A program made the position numbers and the translations under genes. DNA of 28,138 bases, taken from contig NZCH01000127.1 in the NCBI GenBank assembly GCA_002688155.1, forward strand, positions 1 to 28,138, read 5' to 3'. The notes under the pieces were generated by a model. It saw only the letters and a program-made list of their open reading frames with translations, was not told the origin of the DNA and searched no databases. Origin of the DNA: Phycisphaerae bacterium (GTDB lineage: Bacteria; Planctomycetota; Phycisphaerae; Phycisphaerales; Phycisphaeraceae). This document shows, one piece after another, positions 6,828-14,576 of this stretch (its first letter is position 1; every line of letters begins with the position of its first letter).

Positions 6828-7124
6828 ATGGACGAAGCGACCTTCCACAATAAGCTGGCCGAGTTGATGGGCGAGATTTCTTCGCTTCCCAAGGCCGAGC
6901 AGGACAAGCTCACCGCCTTGGCGCAGAAGACTCAGGACCGCCACGACAAGCTCACGAAGACAGTCTCAGACCTGCAGGAGAGCCTGGACTACCTACGGCT
7001 GTCCATCAAGTACCTGGTATTTGATCTGGAAGCCACACGTCGCGAGAATGCGTATCTGCGCAAGATGCTCGAAGAAAAGCACACAGACGCGGACGAGGCT
7101 GACGACGATATCGAGCAGGTGTAA
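6828..7124 (+). CDS. Small coiled-coil protein, planctomycete-type, unknown function
   Basis: ATG at 6828 is chosen because AAAGGGGAG ends about 8 bases upstream; the longer frame from 6777 lacks this. The product has 98 residues, is predicted almost wholly helical and shows heptad spacing throughout. Residues ~1-50 are rich in Lys/Glu/Asp (S-L-P-K-A-E-Q-D-K-L). Residues ~45-85 carry the most conserved-looking part, S-L-D-Y-L-R-L-S-I-K-Y-L-V-F-D-L-E-A-T-R-R, then E-N-A-Y-L-R-K-M-L-E. The tail is acidic. There is no signal peptide or membrane segment. I recall similar short proteins in other planctomycetes but no assigned function, so none is given. The gene stands alone behind a promoter-like AT-rich stretch, which fits a separately expressed gene. 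Confidence 0.75.
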   Translation: MDEATFHNKLAELMGEISSLPKAEQDKLTALAQKTQDRHDKLTKTVSDLQESLDYLRLSIKYLVFDLEATRRENAYLRKMLEEKHTDADEADDDIEQV

Positions 7125-7317
7125 TTGAGACCTGATTCAGGGACCCCGTCCACCTTCGCGAGTGGGCATAACGCAGGGGCATTGCGAGATCGGCGCCCGG
7201 AGGGGAACCGAGCCCGGAGGGAATCAAGAGACCAACCAACTAGCCTTTGCCCGCATGACGACGGATGGCCTTACGGTCGTCCGTTTTGTCATTTCGAGAT
7301 TCCAGTTTCGGGTTTCG

Positions 7318-7342
7318 GGCCGGGGGGCTTAAGTCCCCCAGC
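7318..7342. repeat. G/C-run palindrome in the clpP upstream region
   Basis: The 353 bases between the coiled-coil gene and clpP contain no gene I can support. Within them, 7322-7339 reads GGGGGGCTTAAGTCCCCC, a near-perfect palindrome with one G-T pair, extended by GGC/GCC on the flanks. It has no T-run, so it is not a typical intrinsic terminator. Its role is unknown; it could be a dispersed palindrome or an mRNA leader structure. Confidence 0.4.
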
Positions 7343-7477
7343 CATTCGCGAATCAACAATCCGTCATCAATAGGTATTTGCGTGTGTCATCATCTGTCAT
7401 TTGGCGCGCTGCGCCCTGACCAAAACGCTATCATGCGCAAGGATACCGTGCGACCCTGCCTATACAAGGATGTCTAC

Positions 7478-8152
7478 ATGAGCGACCACCGAGCCTTCAA
7501 TCCGCATGCAGATCCGGCCGCGCATCTTGCGGCAGGCGAACCCGGGGCCTGGCCCGCGTCGGTCAACATGGCCCCGCCAGCGCCTTACCACCGGTATCGC
7601 GAGATGACCATCGACGAGATGCTGCTCGAGAACCGGGTCATCTTTCTCGTCGGCGAAATCAATTATAGCTCGGCGACCGGGGTGATCATGCGACTGCTTC
7701 ACCTGCAGAACACCAAGGCAGGCATCGATATCAACCTCTACATCAACTCGCACGGCGGCAGCGTCGATGACACGCTGGCCATTTACGACACGATGCAGTA
7801 CCTCAGTTGCGACATCAGCACGACATGCATCGGCCGGGCGCAAAGCGGCGCCGCGGTGATTCTTACCGCGGGCACGAAAGGGAAACGCTTCATTTTGCCT
7901 CATGCCAGGATCATGATCCATCAACCCTTCGGCGGCGTAACCGGCCAGGCGTCCGACGTGATCATCCAGGCCGAGGAAATCCTCAAAGCCAAGGAACAGA
8001 TCAACACAATCATCTCTAATCACACAGGCAAAGACATCAAGCAGATTGAGGAAGACTCAGAGCGTGACCGATACTTCTCCGCCGAGGAGGCGAAAGATTA
8101 CGGAATCGTTGATGACGTGCTCGTCGAATCAAAGCAAGTGAAAGAGAAATAG
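7478..8152 (+). CDS. clpP: ATP-dependent Clp protease proteolytic subunit ClpP
   Basis: ATG at 7478 has AAGGA about 8 bases upstream and gives 224 residues, somewhat longer than the usual ~200 because of a ~35-residue N-terminal leader rich in Ala/Pro. The catalytic triad is complete: Ser123 in G-R-A-Q-S-G-A-A, His148 in M-I-H-Q-P-F-G-G, and Asp197 in E-R-D-R-Y-F-S. The oxyanion-forming N-S-H-G-G-S region is present, and so is the S-A-E-E-A-K-D-Y-G-I-V-D C-terminal signature. ClpP forms a tetradecameric barrel that degrades proteins fed by ClpX, ClpC or ClpA. Around the nucleophile the common Q-A-A-S-M is R-A-Q-S-G, so this may be one of several ClpP paralogs. No clpX follows; the next intact gene is an unrelated lipoprotein. 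Confidence 0.93.
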   Translation: MSDHRAFNPHADPAAHLAAGEPGAWPASVNMAPPAPYHRYREMTIDEMLLENRVIFLVGEINYSSATGVIMRLLHLQNTKAGIDINLYINSHGGSVDDTLAIYDTMQYLSCDISTTCIGRAQSGAAVILTAGTKGKRFILPHARIMIHQPFGGVTGQASDVIIQAEEILKAKEQINTIISNHTGKDIKQIEEDSERDRYFSAEEAKDYGIVDDVLVESKQVKEK

Positions 8153-8175
8153 CCACTCGCGGCTTTGCATGGTCG

Positions 8176-8462
8176 TCACGCGCGCACAACCAAATCAAAC
8201 ACGCTCTGTGCGTGCCGATCGTCGCCCGGGAATTCGGATCGGTTTTCAAATAACGCACGAAGCGCGCCAGCCAGCGACATGGACATGTGGTGTTCCAGAT
8301 CAAGCGCGATATCGTGAGATCGGTACGTGTTGCCGGTTGGCCGACCGCCTCGTGTATCAGTGCCGCGCCCGTAAATCCGGCGAGGTAACGAATCATCAGC
8401 AGTCCGTCGGTCAGCGCGTCGACGTGTCCGTTGGCACCGGCGCAGTCGAAGCGGCCTTGATC
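8176..8462 (-). pseudogene. Remnant of a secreted protein's dockerin/EF-hand-like C-terminal domain
   Basis: On the minus strand, 8459-8322 reads F-D-C-A-G-A-N-G-H-V-D-A-L-T-D-G-L-L, then I-R-Y-L-A-G-F-T-G-A-A-L-I and A-V-G-Q-P-A-T-R-T. This resembles the calcium-binding 'DxDGNGxVDALTDGLLxlRYLxGFxGxALixgAVGxxATRT' module found at the C-termini of large secreted planctomycete and marine bacterial proteins. The calcium loop is damaged (C-A-G-A-N-G in place of D-x-D-G-N-G). The expected continuation, D-I-A-L-D-L-E-H-H, occurs in another frame, which implies a frameshift near 8322. There is no start, signal peptide or catalytic domain. It is interpreted as the 3' end of a lost gene. The rest of 8153-8630 shows nothing else. 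Confidence 0.55.
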
Positions 8463-8630
8463 CGAAAACAGCAGCAGGACGTTGAGTCCTGGCATGGTGT
8501 TGGCTGATTTGAGGATTAAACCGCGACACAGCATACTGCTGCACGAAACGTGCGCCACCTGGCGCCCGTGCAGGTACAACTTGCGTTATGTATGTTGTGT
8601 TCACCCTTGTCACCTCAGTGAGTCTTTATC

Positions 8631-10067
8631 ATGAAACGGTTGATCCTGTTATCTGCCCTGACCCTGCTGACCGCGTGTGCCGTCAGGCCGCGCGCGCAGG
8701 TTGAACCGACACCCTTTGTGCGCATTGACGGCCGGCCGCGGCTTGTCATCGGTCTGTATGAGCATCTTGATGACGAACCGTCGCTTACCGAGGCAGCGGC
8801 CGCGGGGTTCAACCTGATTTACTGCGGTGCCAGCCGGACATCGCTGGACCGGATGCAAGCGCACGGCCTGTACGGCTGGGTCAACCTCGGCGGGACGCTT
8901 GCGCTGCAGGAGGGTGACGAGGCGGGCAGGCAGAAACTGACTGACACGGTCAACCGGCTCAAAGATCACCCTGCACTACTCGTGTGGGAAGGCCCGGACG
9001 AGCCGTTGTGGAACATCTGGTACGCGCCCTGGCTTCGCATTGGTGACACGGCGATGCCGGCGCTGCGAAAGGTAATCGATGAGCAGCCGCCCGGGCAACA
9101 AGCGCAACTCATCGCGATGGCGAAGCGATGCGACGATTACTGGCGCCGCGCAATGTGGGCCGATGGCGAGAAACTCTACGATGACATTTGGCGGCGCATG
9201 AATCAGCCACCTTTCGAATGGTCACCGCGCATCACCAGCGCCCGACAGCGCGCCGATAAACTCGGTGACGAACTATCGCGCGGGTTTGAACTGGTGGGCG
9301 TCATCGACCCCGGCCGTGTGCGCTGGCTCAACCACGCGCCGCGCAACAGTGTCGGCGCGATGCAACACTACAACCGGCACGTCGACATGGCAGGGTGCGA
9401 CATTTACCCCATGCCCGCCAGCCGCCCCCCCGGGCACTCGGACCTGCCTGTGCCCAACGCGACGGCGGTGGGTGCCTACACCGACCGGATGCGCGAAGCG
9501 GCGCCGGGCAAGATCATCGCCATGGTGCTGCAGGGTTTTGGCTGGGTCGACTCTTGGGGCACGGACCCGCCGAGCAATAAGGACTTCCGCCGGCCCACGC
9601 GGCGGGAGTTGCGATTCATGTGTTACAACGCGCTCGCGCACGGCACCGGCGCGATCCTGTTTTTCGGAACGTCGCACATCGAAAAGGACAGCCAGTTCTG
9701 GCGCGACCTGCTCGCCGTCGCACGCGAGTTGCGCACGCTCGAGCCCGCGCTCGTCGCCGGGCCGCGCGATGGTGAAGTGACGTGCGTGGCCGATGAAGGC
9801 ATGCCATCGCAGGACGGCGATGCCGTGCAGCTGATGTTCAGGCAGATTGGCGAAGAGTTTGTCCTGGCGGCAATCAACGAACGAAAGGCCGGCGTGACGT
9901 TCACCGTTTCAGGCCTGCCGCCGGCGCTCAAAGGTCGAACGCTCTATCGGCTGGGCAGCGACGAGTCGCACGTGATTGGTGCTGGTCAACTGCGCGACGG
10001 CATCGGTGGCCACGATGTGCACGTGTATTCAACGTCCCGCGCGTTCGGTGTAGAACCGAATATGTGA
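8631..10067 (+). CDS. Lipoprotein with predicted glycoside-hydrolase-like TIM-barrel domain
   Basis: This is a 478-residue protein. The N-terminus MKRLILLSALTLLTAC is a lipoprotein signal with lipobox L-T-A-C, so Cys16 should be lipidated and the protein membrane-anchored. Residues ~30-380 show a barrel-like alternation. Recognisable pieces are G-L-Y-E-H-L-D-D-E-P near the start, H-P-A-L-L-V-W-E-G-P-D-E-P near residue 120, C-D-I-Y-P-M-P near 255, and Y-N-A-L-A-H-G-T-G-A-I near 335. The W-x-G-P-D-E-P element resembles the catalytic-acid strand of clan-A glycoside hydrolases. A C-terminal ~90-residue part looks like the beta domain often appended to such barrels. The family and substrate cannot be assigned by eye. 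A glycan-processing role is an inference from the fold-like motifs. The ribosome binding site is weak. The gene is monocistronic and converges on the rhomboid gene with 26 bases between stops. Confidence 0.65.
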   Translation: MKRLILLSALTLLTACAVRPRAQVEPTPFVRIDGRPRLVIGLYEHLDDEPSLTEAAAAGFNLIYCGASRTSLDRMQAHGLYGWVNLGGTLALQEGDEAGRQKLTDTVNRLKDHPALLVWEGPDEPLWNIWYAPWLRIGDTAMPALRKVIDEQPPGQQAQLIAMAKRCDDYWRRAMWADGEKLYDDIWRRMNQPPFEWSPRITSARQRADKLGDELSRGFELVGVIDPGRVRWLNHAPRNSVGAMQHYNRHVDMAGCDIYPMPASRPPGHSDLPVPNATAVGAYTDRMREAAPGKIIAMVLQGFGWVDSWGTDPPSNKDFRRPTRRELRFMCYNALAHGTGAILFFGTSHIEKDSQFWRDLLAVARELRTLEPALVAGPRDGEVTCVADEGMPSQDGDAVQLMFRQIGEEFVLAAINERKAGVTFTVSGLPPALKGRTLYRLGSDESHVIGAGQLRDGIGGHDVHVYSTSRAFGVEPNM

Positions 10068-10093
10068 ATGTTCGAAATCGCGCGCACAGGCAA

Positions 10094-11044
10094 CTACACC
10101 TCATCTTTCCTGCGCTTCGTGCCCTGCTGAAGTGTGCGCTTCTCCCCGTCGGTCAGGCAGTGCATGCCCTGCTCGTGGACTTTCTTGAGAATGCGGTCGA
10201 CCTGGGCATCGAGTTGAGCTTCACGTTTGTGCATGCGTTCTTTTTTCCTGCGGGTGTGGGTTTGCCGCAGGCCGTCGAGGTTGATGCCGCGCGCCGGGAA
10301 ACGCTCGACCCAGTTCAGACGTGCGACATTCTTGATGAGCAGGTACCCCATCAAGGCGCCTCCGAGGTGCGCCGCCTCACCACCGGCGTTGTCGCCGTTG
10401 ACCATCACCATGAATACGGCGATGAGAATCAGCACGGTCGCCAGTGCACGGAGCGTGAGGGAAATGGGCGGAAACAAAAGGTGGATACGATCATTCGGCG
10501 CGATGATGGCGCACGCGATTAGAACGCCGTAGATACCCGCCGAGGCGCCAACCAGTGGTGTCGACACGTCTCCGGGTAACAGGAACGGGACATTGGGTTT
10601 GCCGGTCAACATCCACAATCCCCAGAGGATTACGTATAACATCGCACCGCCAATTCCGCTGATCAGGTAGAACGCCAGGTAACGCCGCGAGCCCAGATAC
10701 GCTTCAATGCGCGCGCCCAGGTAAAAAAGGATCATCATGTTGAACAGAATGTGGAACAGGCCGGCGTGCAGAAACTGAAACGAGATGAACCGCCAGATCT
10801 GAAACTTGTGCAGTGCTGTCGCGACCGAGAAGTGTCCCCAGTCGGTCATCAGGCCACCGTGAGCCGAAAACGCCGACTGTCCCATGATCCGCGCGCTAAA
10901 ACCGTCGATGAAGAACACCGCCACGGTGATCACAATCAACCACTTCGTCATTGACCAGCCTCGCATGCCAGGCCGGCCGCCGACAAGGCGACCACCCCCG
11001 CCGTGGTAACCGTCCTGGTTGTAATGACGATCCTGCCAGGCCAT
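10094..11044 (-). CDS. Rhomboid-family intramembrane serine protease
   Basis: This 316-residue protein has six or more membrane segments between residues ~33 and ~240. The catalytic Ser168 lies in G-A-S-A-G and the catalytic His226 in E-A-A-H-L-G-G. The oxyanion-supporting H-x3-N of the second helix is His98/Asn102 in F-H-I-L-F-N-M-M. Rhomboids cleave membrane proteins within or near a transmembrane helix. After the last helix a basic, helical cytoplasmic tail of ~75 residues ends with a D-R-I-L-K-K-V-H-E-Q-G and L-T-D-G-E-K-R-T-L region, a small domain often appended to planctomycete and Bacteroidetes rhomboids. The N-terminal ~30 residues are Gly/Arg-rich and unlike a signal. The ATG overlaps the Nudix stop in TGATG, which suggests translational coupling. 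Confidence 0.9.
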   Translation of the reverse strand: MAWQDRHYNQDGYHGGGGRLVGGRPGMRGWSMTKWLIVITVAVFFIDGFSARIMGQSAFSAHGGLMTDWGHFSVATALHKFQIWRFISFQFLHAGLFHILFNMMILFYLGARIEAYLGSRRYLAFYLISGIGGAMLYVILWGLWMLTGKPNVPFLLPGDVSTPLVGASAGIYGVLIACAIIAPNDRIHLLFPPISLTLRALATVLILIAVFMVMVNGDNAGGEAAHLGGALMGYLLIKNVARLNWVERFPARGINLDGLRQTHTRRKKERMHKREAQLDAQVDRILKKVHEQGMHCLTDGEKRTLQQGTKRRKDEV

Positions 11045-11580
11045 CAGTTGCGGTCTCGTATGAAGGTGTGGTAGTACAGCAACGTGGCGATTGTTTTGCC
11101 GTCGCGGATGGTGTTGTCCTGGATCATCTGCATCGTCTTTTCAATGCACAGGGCTTCAACGGTGATCTTTTCGGTCGCTTCGAGCCGCTGGTCGCCCGGT
11201 GTCAGATCATAGGCCGCGAATGTGTGCATCAACTCGGTGCAGAACCCGGGTGTGCTGTAAAATGCGGCCAGCGGGTCGATGCGGCCGGCCTGGTAGCCGG
11301 TTTCCTCGAAGAGTTCGCGGCCGGCGCACGCGGCCGGTGACTCGTCAGCGCAATCCATCGTTCCGGCGGGCAATTCCCACAATGTCTGACCGATGGTGAA
11401 ACGCTCGTTGCGGATCAGTACGCATGTTTTGTCGTCCAGCAACGGCAACACGACCACCGCGCCCGGGTGCACCACCAGCTGCCGCGTGAATGTCCGACCC
11501 CCGCGGCGCAACTCCACTTGGGCTACGTCGAAGACAGCGCCGTGCACAATCGTCTTTGTGTTGTCGGGGGTTTGGGACAT
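11044..11580 (-). CDS. Nudix hydrolase, ADP-ribose pyrophosphatase-like
   Basis: This 178-residue protein carries a Nudix box near residues 73-96: G-T-M-D-C-A-D-E, then R-E-L-F-E-E-T-G-Y. All metal-binding glutamates are present (Glu89, Glu92, Glu93). The spacing from the first Gly to the first Glu is one residue longer than the canonical Gx5E. The upstream W-E-L-P-A-G strand and the long beta-sheet N-terminus (A-V-V-V-L-P-L and a Q-T-L-W-E-L-P region) fit the ADP-ribose/NDP-sugar pyrophosphatase subgroup, which hydrolyses ADP-ribose to AMP and ribose-5-phosphate. The protein is cytosolic. The stop overlaps the rhomboid start, so the two form a coupled pair. A terminator-like hairpin lies only 12 bases before its ATG. 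Confidence 0.88.
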   Translation of the reverse strand: MSQTPDNTKTIVHGAVFDVAQVELRRGGRTFTRQLVVHPGAVVVLPLLDDKTCVLIRNERFTIGQTLWELPAGTMDCADESPAACAGRELFEETGYQAGRIDPLAAFYSTPGFCTELMHTFAAYDLTPGDQRLEATEKITVEALCIEKTMQMIQDNTIRDGKTIATLLYYHTFIRDRN

Positions 11581-11592
11581 GTGAGTATTAAA

Positions 11593-11616
11593 GCCCGCGG
11601 ACCGCTGTCCACGGGC
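11593..11616 (-). terminator. Candidate intrinsic terminator after the ExbB/ExbD gene train
   Basis: On the minus strand this reads a 10-bp stem (GCCCGTGGAC with GTCCGCGGGC, one G-T pair) around the tetraloop AGCG, followed by TTTAATA. It lies between the stop of the large periplasmic repeat protein (11638) and the Nudix start (11580). The T-run is short, so termination may be partial; an attenuator or processing hairpin is also possible. Confidence 0.5.
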
Positions 11617-11637
11617 GTCAGTGACGTGGCCACCGCG

Positions 11638-14559
11638 TCATGGCGGGTACTTCACACGCAATCGCCTGAACTCGGACAGATACGGCTCGCCGCCCAGCGC
11701 GGGGCTGAACATTTCCAGTTGCCGGACGGTCAACCCAATTTCCTCTGTTTCCTGGCCGAGTTTCTCCATGATCTGAAGGCGGCGCATCCATGCGTTCCAG
11801 TACTCGGGCGGGTATCGGCCGCTCTCGTCCTGGGATACACCTTCGATCAACCGGTCGAACTGACCCGCGGCGTCGATCATATTCGGCTCGCCGCCGGCAG
11901 TGAAAAGCGCTTCGCCCATCAGGTTCACCAGCACCGGGTCGTCGGGATACTTTTGCACCAGCGGCTGCAGAGCGCGGCGTGCGTCATCGGGCTTGCCCGC
12001 AAGGATCCATGCCTTGACACGGATCAGATCAAACGGGATCAGGTCGTCGCCCGCGACGCCCCGGCGGTGCGCCCAGTCGATCAGAATCTGCGCCAGCGGC
12101 GCGGCGGCATTGGCAAGGTTACGAGAACGTGCTTCGAGCGCGACCTTGTTGCGCCCCACCAGTTCTTCGTGTATCTGGCGGCGTATCGTGTTGATGCGCT
12201 GTTCGAGCAGGGTCAGGACGTCGGCGATGACGATCTCGGCGTCGTCAGGGAAGCGGTCGATCATATCGACGGCCGCCTTTTTCAGTCGTTCAAAGTCGCC
12301 CGCGTCGGCGAGCGCTTCGATGCGCAGGCCCACGGCTTGGGCGATCAGGTCCGGCTCGTTGGCGAACTCACGTTCGAACGCATCGATCAGATCCACCGCG
12401 TCGCCGCCACGCCCGTCCGCGATCGCGAGTTCGGCGTCGACCAGCCGGGCGACGGCCAGCGCGTCGTGCGCCTTGTCGACATGATCGCCGCCACTTTGAA
12501 TGGCCCTTTCGGCCTCGCCTGACAGGCGTTGCGCGTGCTGCTGAATCGCTTCAGCTGACGCCTCGCCGCCCAGGTCGTTGCCCGCTTTGTACGCGCCCAT
12601 CATCGTTTCGATCAGCACGCGATGGCCTTCGAAGTAATCCAGGTGGCCAAACGGCAGAGCGACAAGCACGCGGACCGCTTCCGCGAGTTCGCCCGCGGGA
12701 ATCAGCACAAACGCGGCGTAATACTTACGGGCGTTGTGCGCCACAGGCTTATCGGCGTATGCGTCCATCAACACCTTCGCAAGTCGGCGGTACGCGTCGT
12801 CGGTCGGCTTGCCGGGACTTGTCATGTGTAACTGGCGCAGTATGACCTCCGCGTCGCTGATCGCCTCGAGCCCGACCAGCTGGTCGGGAAACTGCCTGGC
12901 CAGGTCGACCAGGATCATCATGCCTTTGAGCACGTTGCCATCGTTGTTTGGATCGATGTAGTAAATAGCCCGGCCCTGGTTGAACATGGCCGCGGCGTGC
13001 ACGGCGGGCTTCAAGTCCTGGCGCTTCAGCAGCACCTTGCAGATTTCCAGCACCGCGTTGCCCGGGGCAAGCACGTCCTTTTGTTTCTCCTGCGCTTCGT
13101 CGAAACGCTCGGCCCTGACCAGTTCATTAACCTCAAACAGCACGTTCTGCGCCGCAATACGTTTTTGCTCGGTCAGTGCCAGGAGGACCATTGATGGTAG
13201 ATCGCGGTAATCAGCATCCTTGCTCAGCGACTGCTCCCACCGCCGGAAGATGTAATCTCGAATCGCCGGCAGCGCATCGCCGAGCGATTTGTCGTTGAGG
13301 ATCGTGGTGTACACGTCGTACGCATCGCTGACCGCCTCCTTGCGCGCCGTGGCGTCCTTTACCGCCAGCGCACGGTTGAGCTTAAGCCGATGCATCAGGT
13401 CTACGACAAGCACACGGTACGCCAGTTCATTGCGCACTGCCGGGTGATTGATCACCCGGCGCAGTTCGACGATCGCCGCCTCGTGATCGTCCTTTTTGTC
13501 GAGCATGACCATGTTTGTCAGGTCAGCAGTGAGTTCAATGGCGTCCCGAATCTTTGGCTCGCGGATTTGTTCGATCAGTCTGGCGGCTTCATCGAACCGG
13601 TCCATCGCGACTGCCGATCGCGCCGCCAGCGACAAAGCACGGCGCTGCAAGCCCTGCAGTTTCGAATTTTTCGCGGCGAACGGCTCAATCACACTCGCCG
13701 CCTGGCTGCGTAATCGCTCTCGCTCCTGCGCTGCGTCGCGTCGCTGGATCGGCATGCGCGGGTTGCCCAGTGTCTGGTAATACGCGTGGCTGACCGGCAA
13801 CAGAGACACGTAGTGCGCCGCGTACGCGAGGTAATACTGCGTACGTTTCTTCCAGTAGTCGTTGATCATGCGATTCCACAGGCCCGAGTTCTCGTACTTG
13901 CCCTTGAAGTCGTCCTGCTTTGGCAGTTCTCCCTGGAGTTGGAAAAAGCGCAGGTCCGCGTCGGTGAGCATGACGAGAGATTCCGCGACGGCGGACTCGA
14001 ATGCTTCGCGCTGGTCCGTCCGGCAGACGCCGAACTCGTAGAACAGGTCAGCACGTGTGTGCAGGTTTTCGATGTAGGCTTCAAGCAATTTTTGCGACAG
14101 GTCCGTTTGCCAGATGGGACGTTGCGCATGATCTTCGTGCGTTTCGATCAAATCTCGCTGCGTGCCGAGTATCTTGTCGAAGTGCTGGCGCGCCCGGCCG
14201 CGCAATTCTTCCCCGGCGGCGGGGTCGGACTGCGAGGCGCTTGCTGCCTCATCGCGCAGGCGGTTGTACTCGAGCCAATGCTGCGCGATCACGACCTGCG
14301 CCGTCGTCACCGGATCGTCGGGCGGCTCGGTCTCGATCAGGTGCTCGAGCAGCTCGCTCATACCCTCGCGCGCCAGGCCGTCGATCAGCGTTGACTGGTC
14401 AAGGTTCGACAGTTGGGCGTGTGCGGTGCCGGCCCCCAACGTGATGAGCATTGCGGTGATGAGTCCGGTGTGGATCAGTGCGCAGATACCCGCGCGGCAG
14501 TTCGCGAACGGACAACCGCGAGCCTGGGCGCTTTGCGCTGGGTGGTTGAACTTGCTCAT
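11638..14559 (-). CDS. Large periplasmic helical-repeat (TPR-like) protein of the ExbB/ExbD cluster
   Basis: This 973-residue protein has a Sec-type signal: after a polar ~25-residue lead, residues ~26-48 are hydrophobic (A-L-I-H-T-G-L-I-T-A-M-L-I-T-L-G) and end in A-H-A-Q, the likely cleavage site. The rest is almost entirely alpha-helical with repeated A-x-x-L and A-x3-A-L-x-L pairs. TPR-like units are easiest to see near residues 320-380, 590-650 and 840-900 (P-D-D-A-R-R-A-L-Q-P-L-V-Q-K-Y-P-D-D-P). No enzyme motif was found. As the last gene of the Exb train, 17 bases after exbD, it is probably a periplasmic scaffold or partner of the ion-driven machine. This is a context inference; no named family is recognised. 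Confidence 0.7.
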   Translation of the reverse strand: MSKFNHPAQSAQARGCPFANCRAGICALIHTGLITAMLITLGAGTAHAQLSNLDQSTLIDGLAREGMSELLEHLIETEPPDDPVTTAQVVIAQHWLEYNRLRDEAASASQSDPAAGEELRGRARQHFDKILGTQRDLIETHEDHAQRPIWQTDLSQKLLEAYIENLHTRADLFYEFGVCRTDQREAFESAVAESLVMLTDADLRFFQLQGELPKQDDFKGKYENSGLWNRMINDYWKKRTQYYLAYAAHYVSLLPVSHAYYQTLGNPRMPIQRRDAAQERERLRSQAASVIEPFAAKNSKLQGLQRRALSLAARSAVAMDRFDEAARLIEQIREPKIRDAIELTADLTNMVMLDKKDDHEAAIVELRRVINHPAVRNELAYRVLVVDLMHRLKLNRALAVKDATARKEAVSDAYDVYTTILNDKSLGDALPAIRDYIFRRWEQSLSKDADYRDLPSMVLLALTEQKRIAAQNVLFEVNELVRAERFDEAQEKQKDVLAPGNAVLEICKVLLKRQDLKPAVHAAAMFNQGRAIYYIDPNNDGNVLKGMMILVDLARQFPDQLVGLEAISDAEVILRQLHMTSPGKPTDDAYRRLAKVLMDAYADKPVAHNARKYYAAFVLIPAGELAEAVRVLVALPFGHLDYFEGHRVLIETMMGAYKAGNDLGGEASAEAIQQHAQRLSGEAERAIQSGGDHVDKAHDALAVARLVDAELAIADGRGGDAVDLIDAFEREFANEPDLIAQAVGLRIEALADAGDFERLKKAAVDMIDRFPDDAEIVIADVLTLLEQRINTIRRQIHEELVGRNKVALEARSRNLANAAAPLAQILIDWAHRRGVAGDDLIPFDLIRVKAWILAGKPDDARRALQPLVQKYPDDPVLVNLMGEALFTAGGEPNMIDAAGQFDRLIEGVSQDESGRYPPEYWNAWMRRLQIMEKLGQETEEIGLTVRQLEMFSPALGGEPYLSEFRRLRVKYPP

Positions 14560-14576
14560 CTATCGGCACCGCCTGC

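Noticed and set aside
11467..12522. 351-codon plus-strand frame opposite Nudix and the large repeat protein
   Set aside because: No recognisable domain; both minus-strand genes are supported by motifs, signal peptide and operon spacing.
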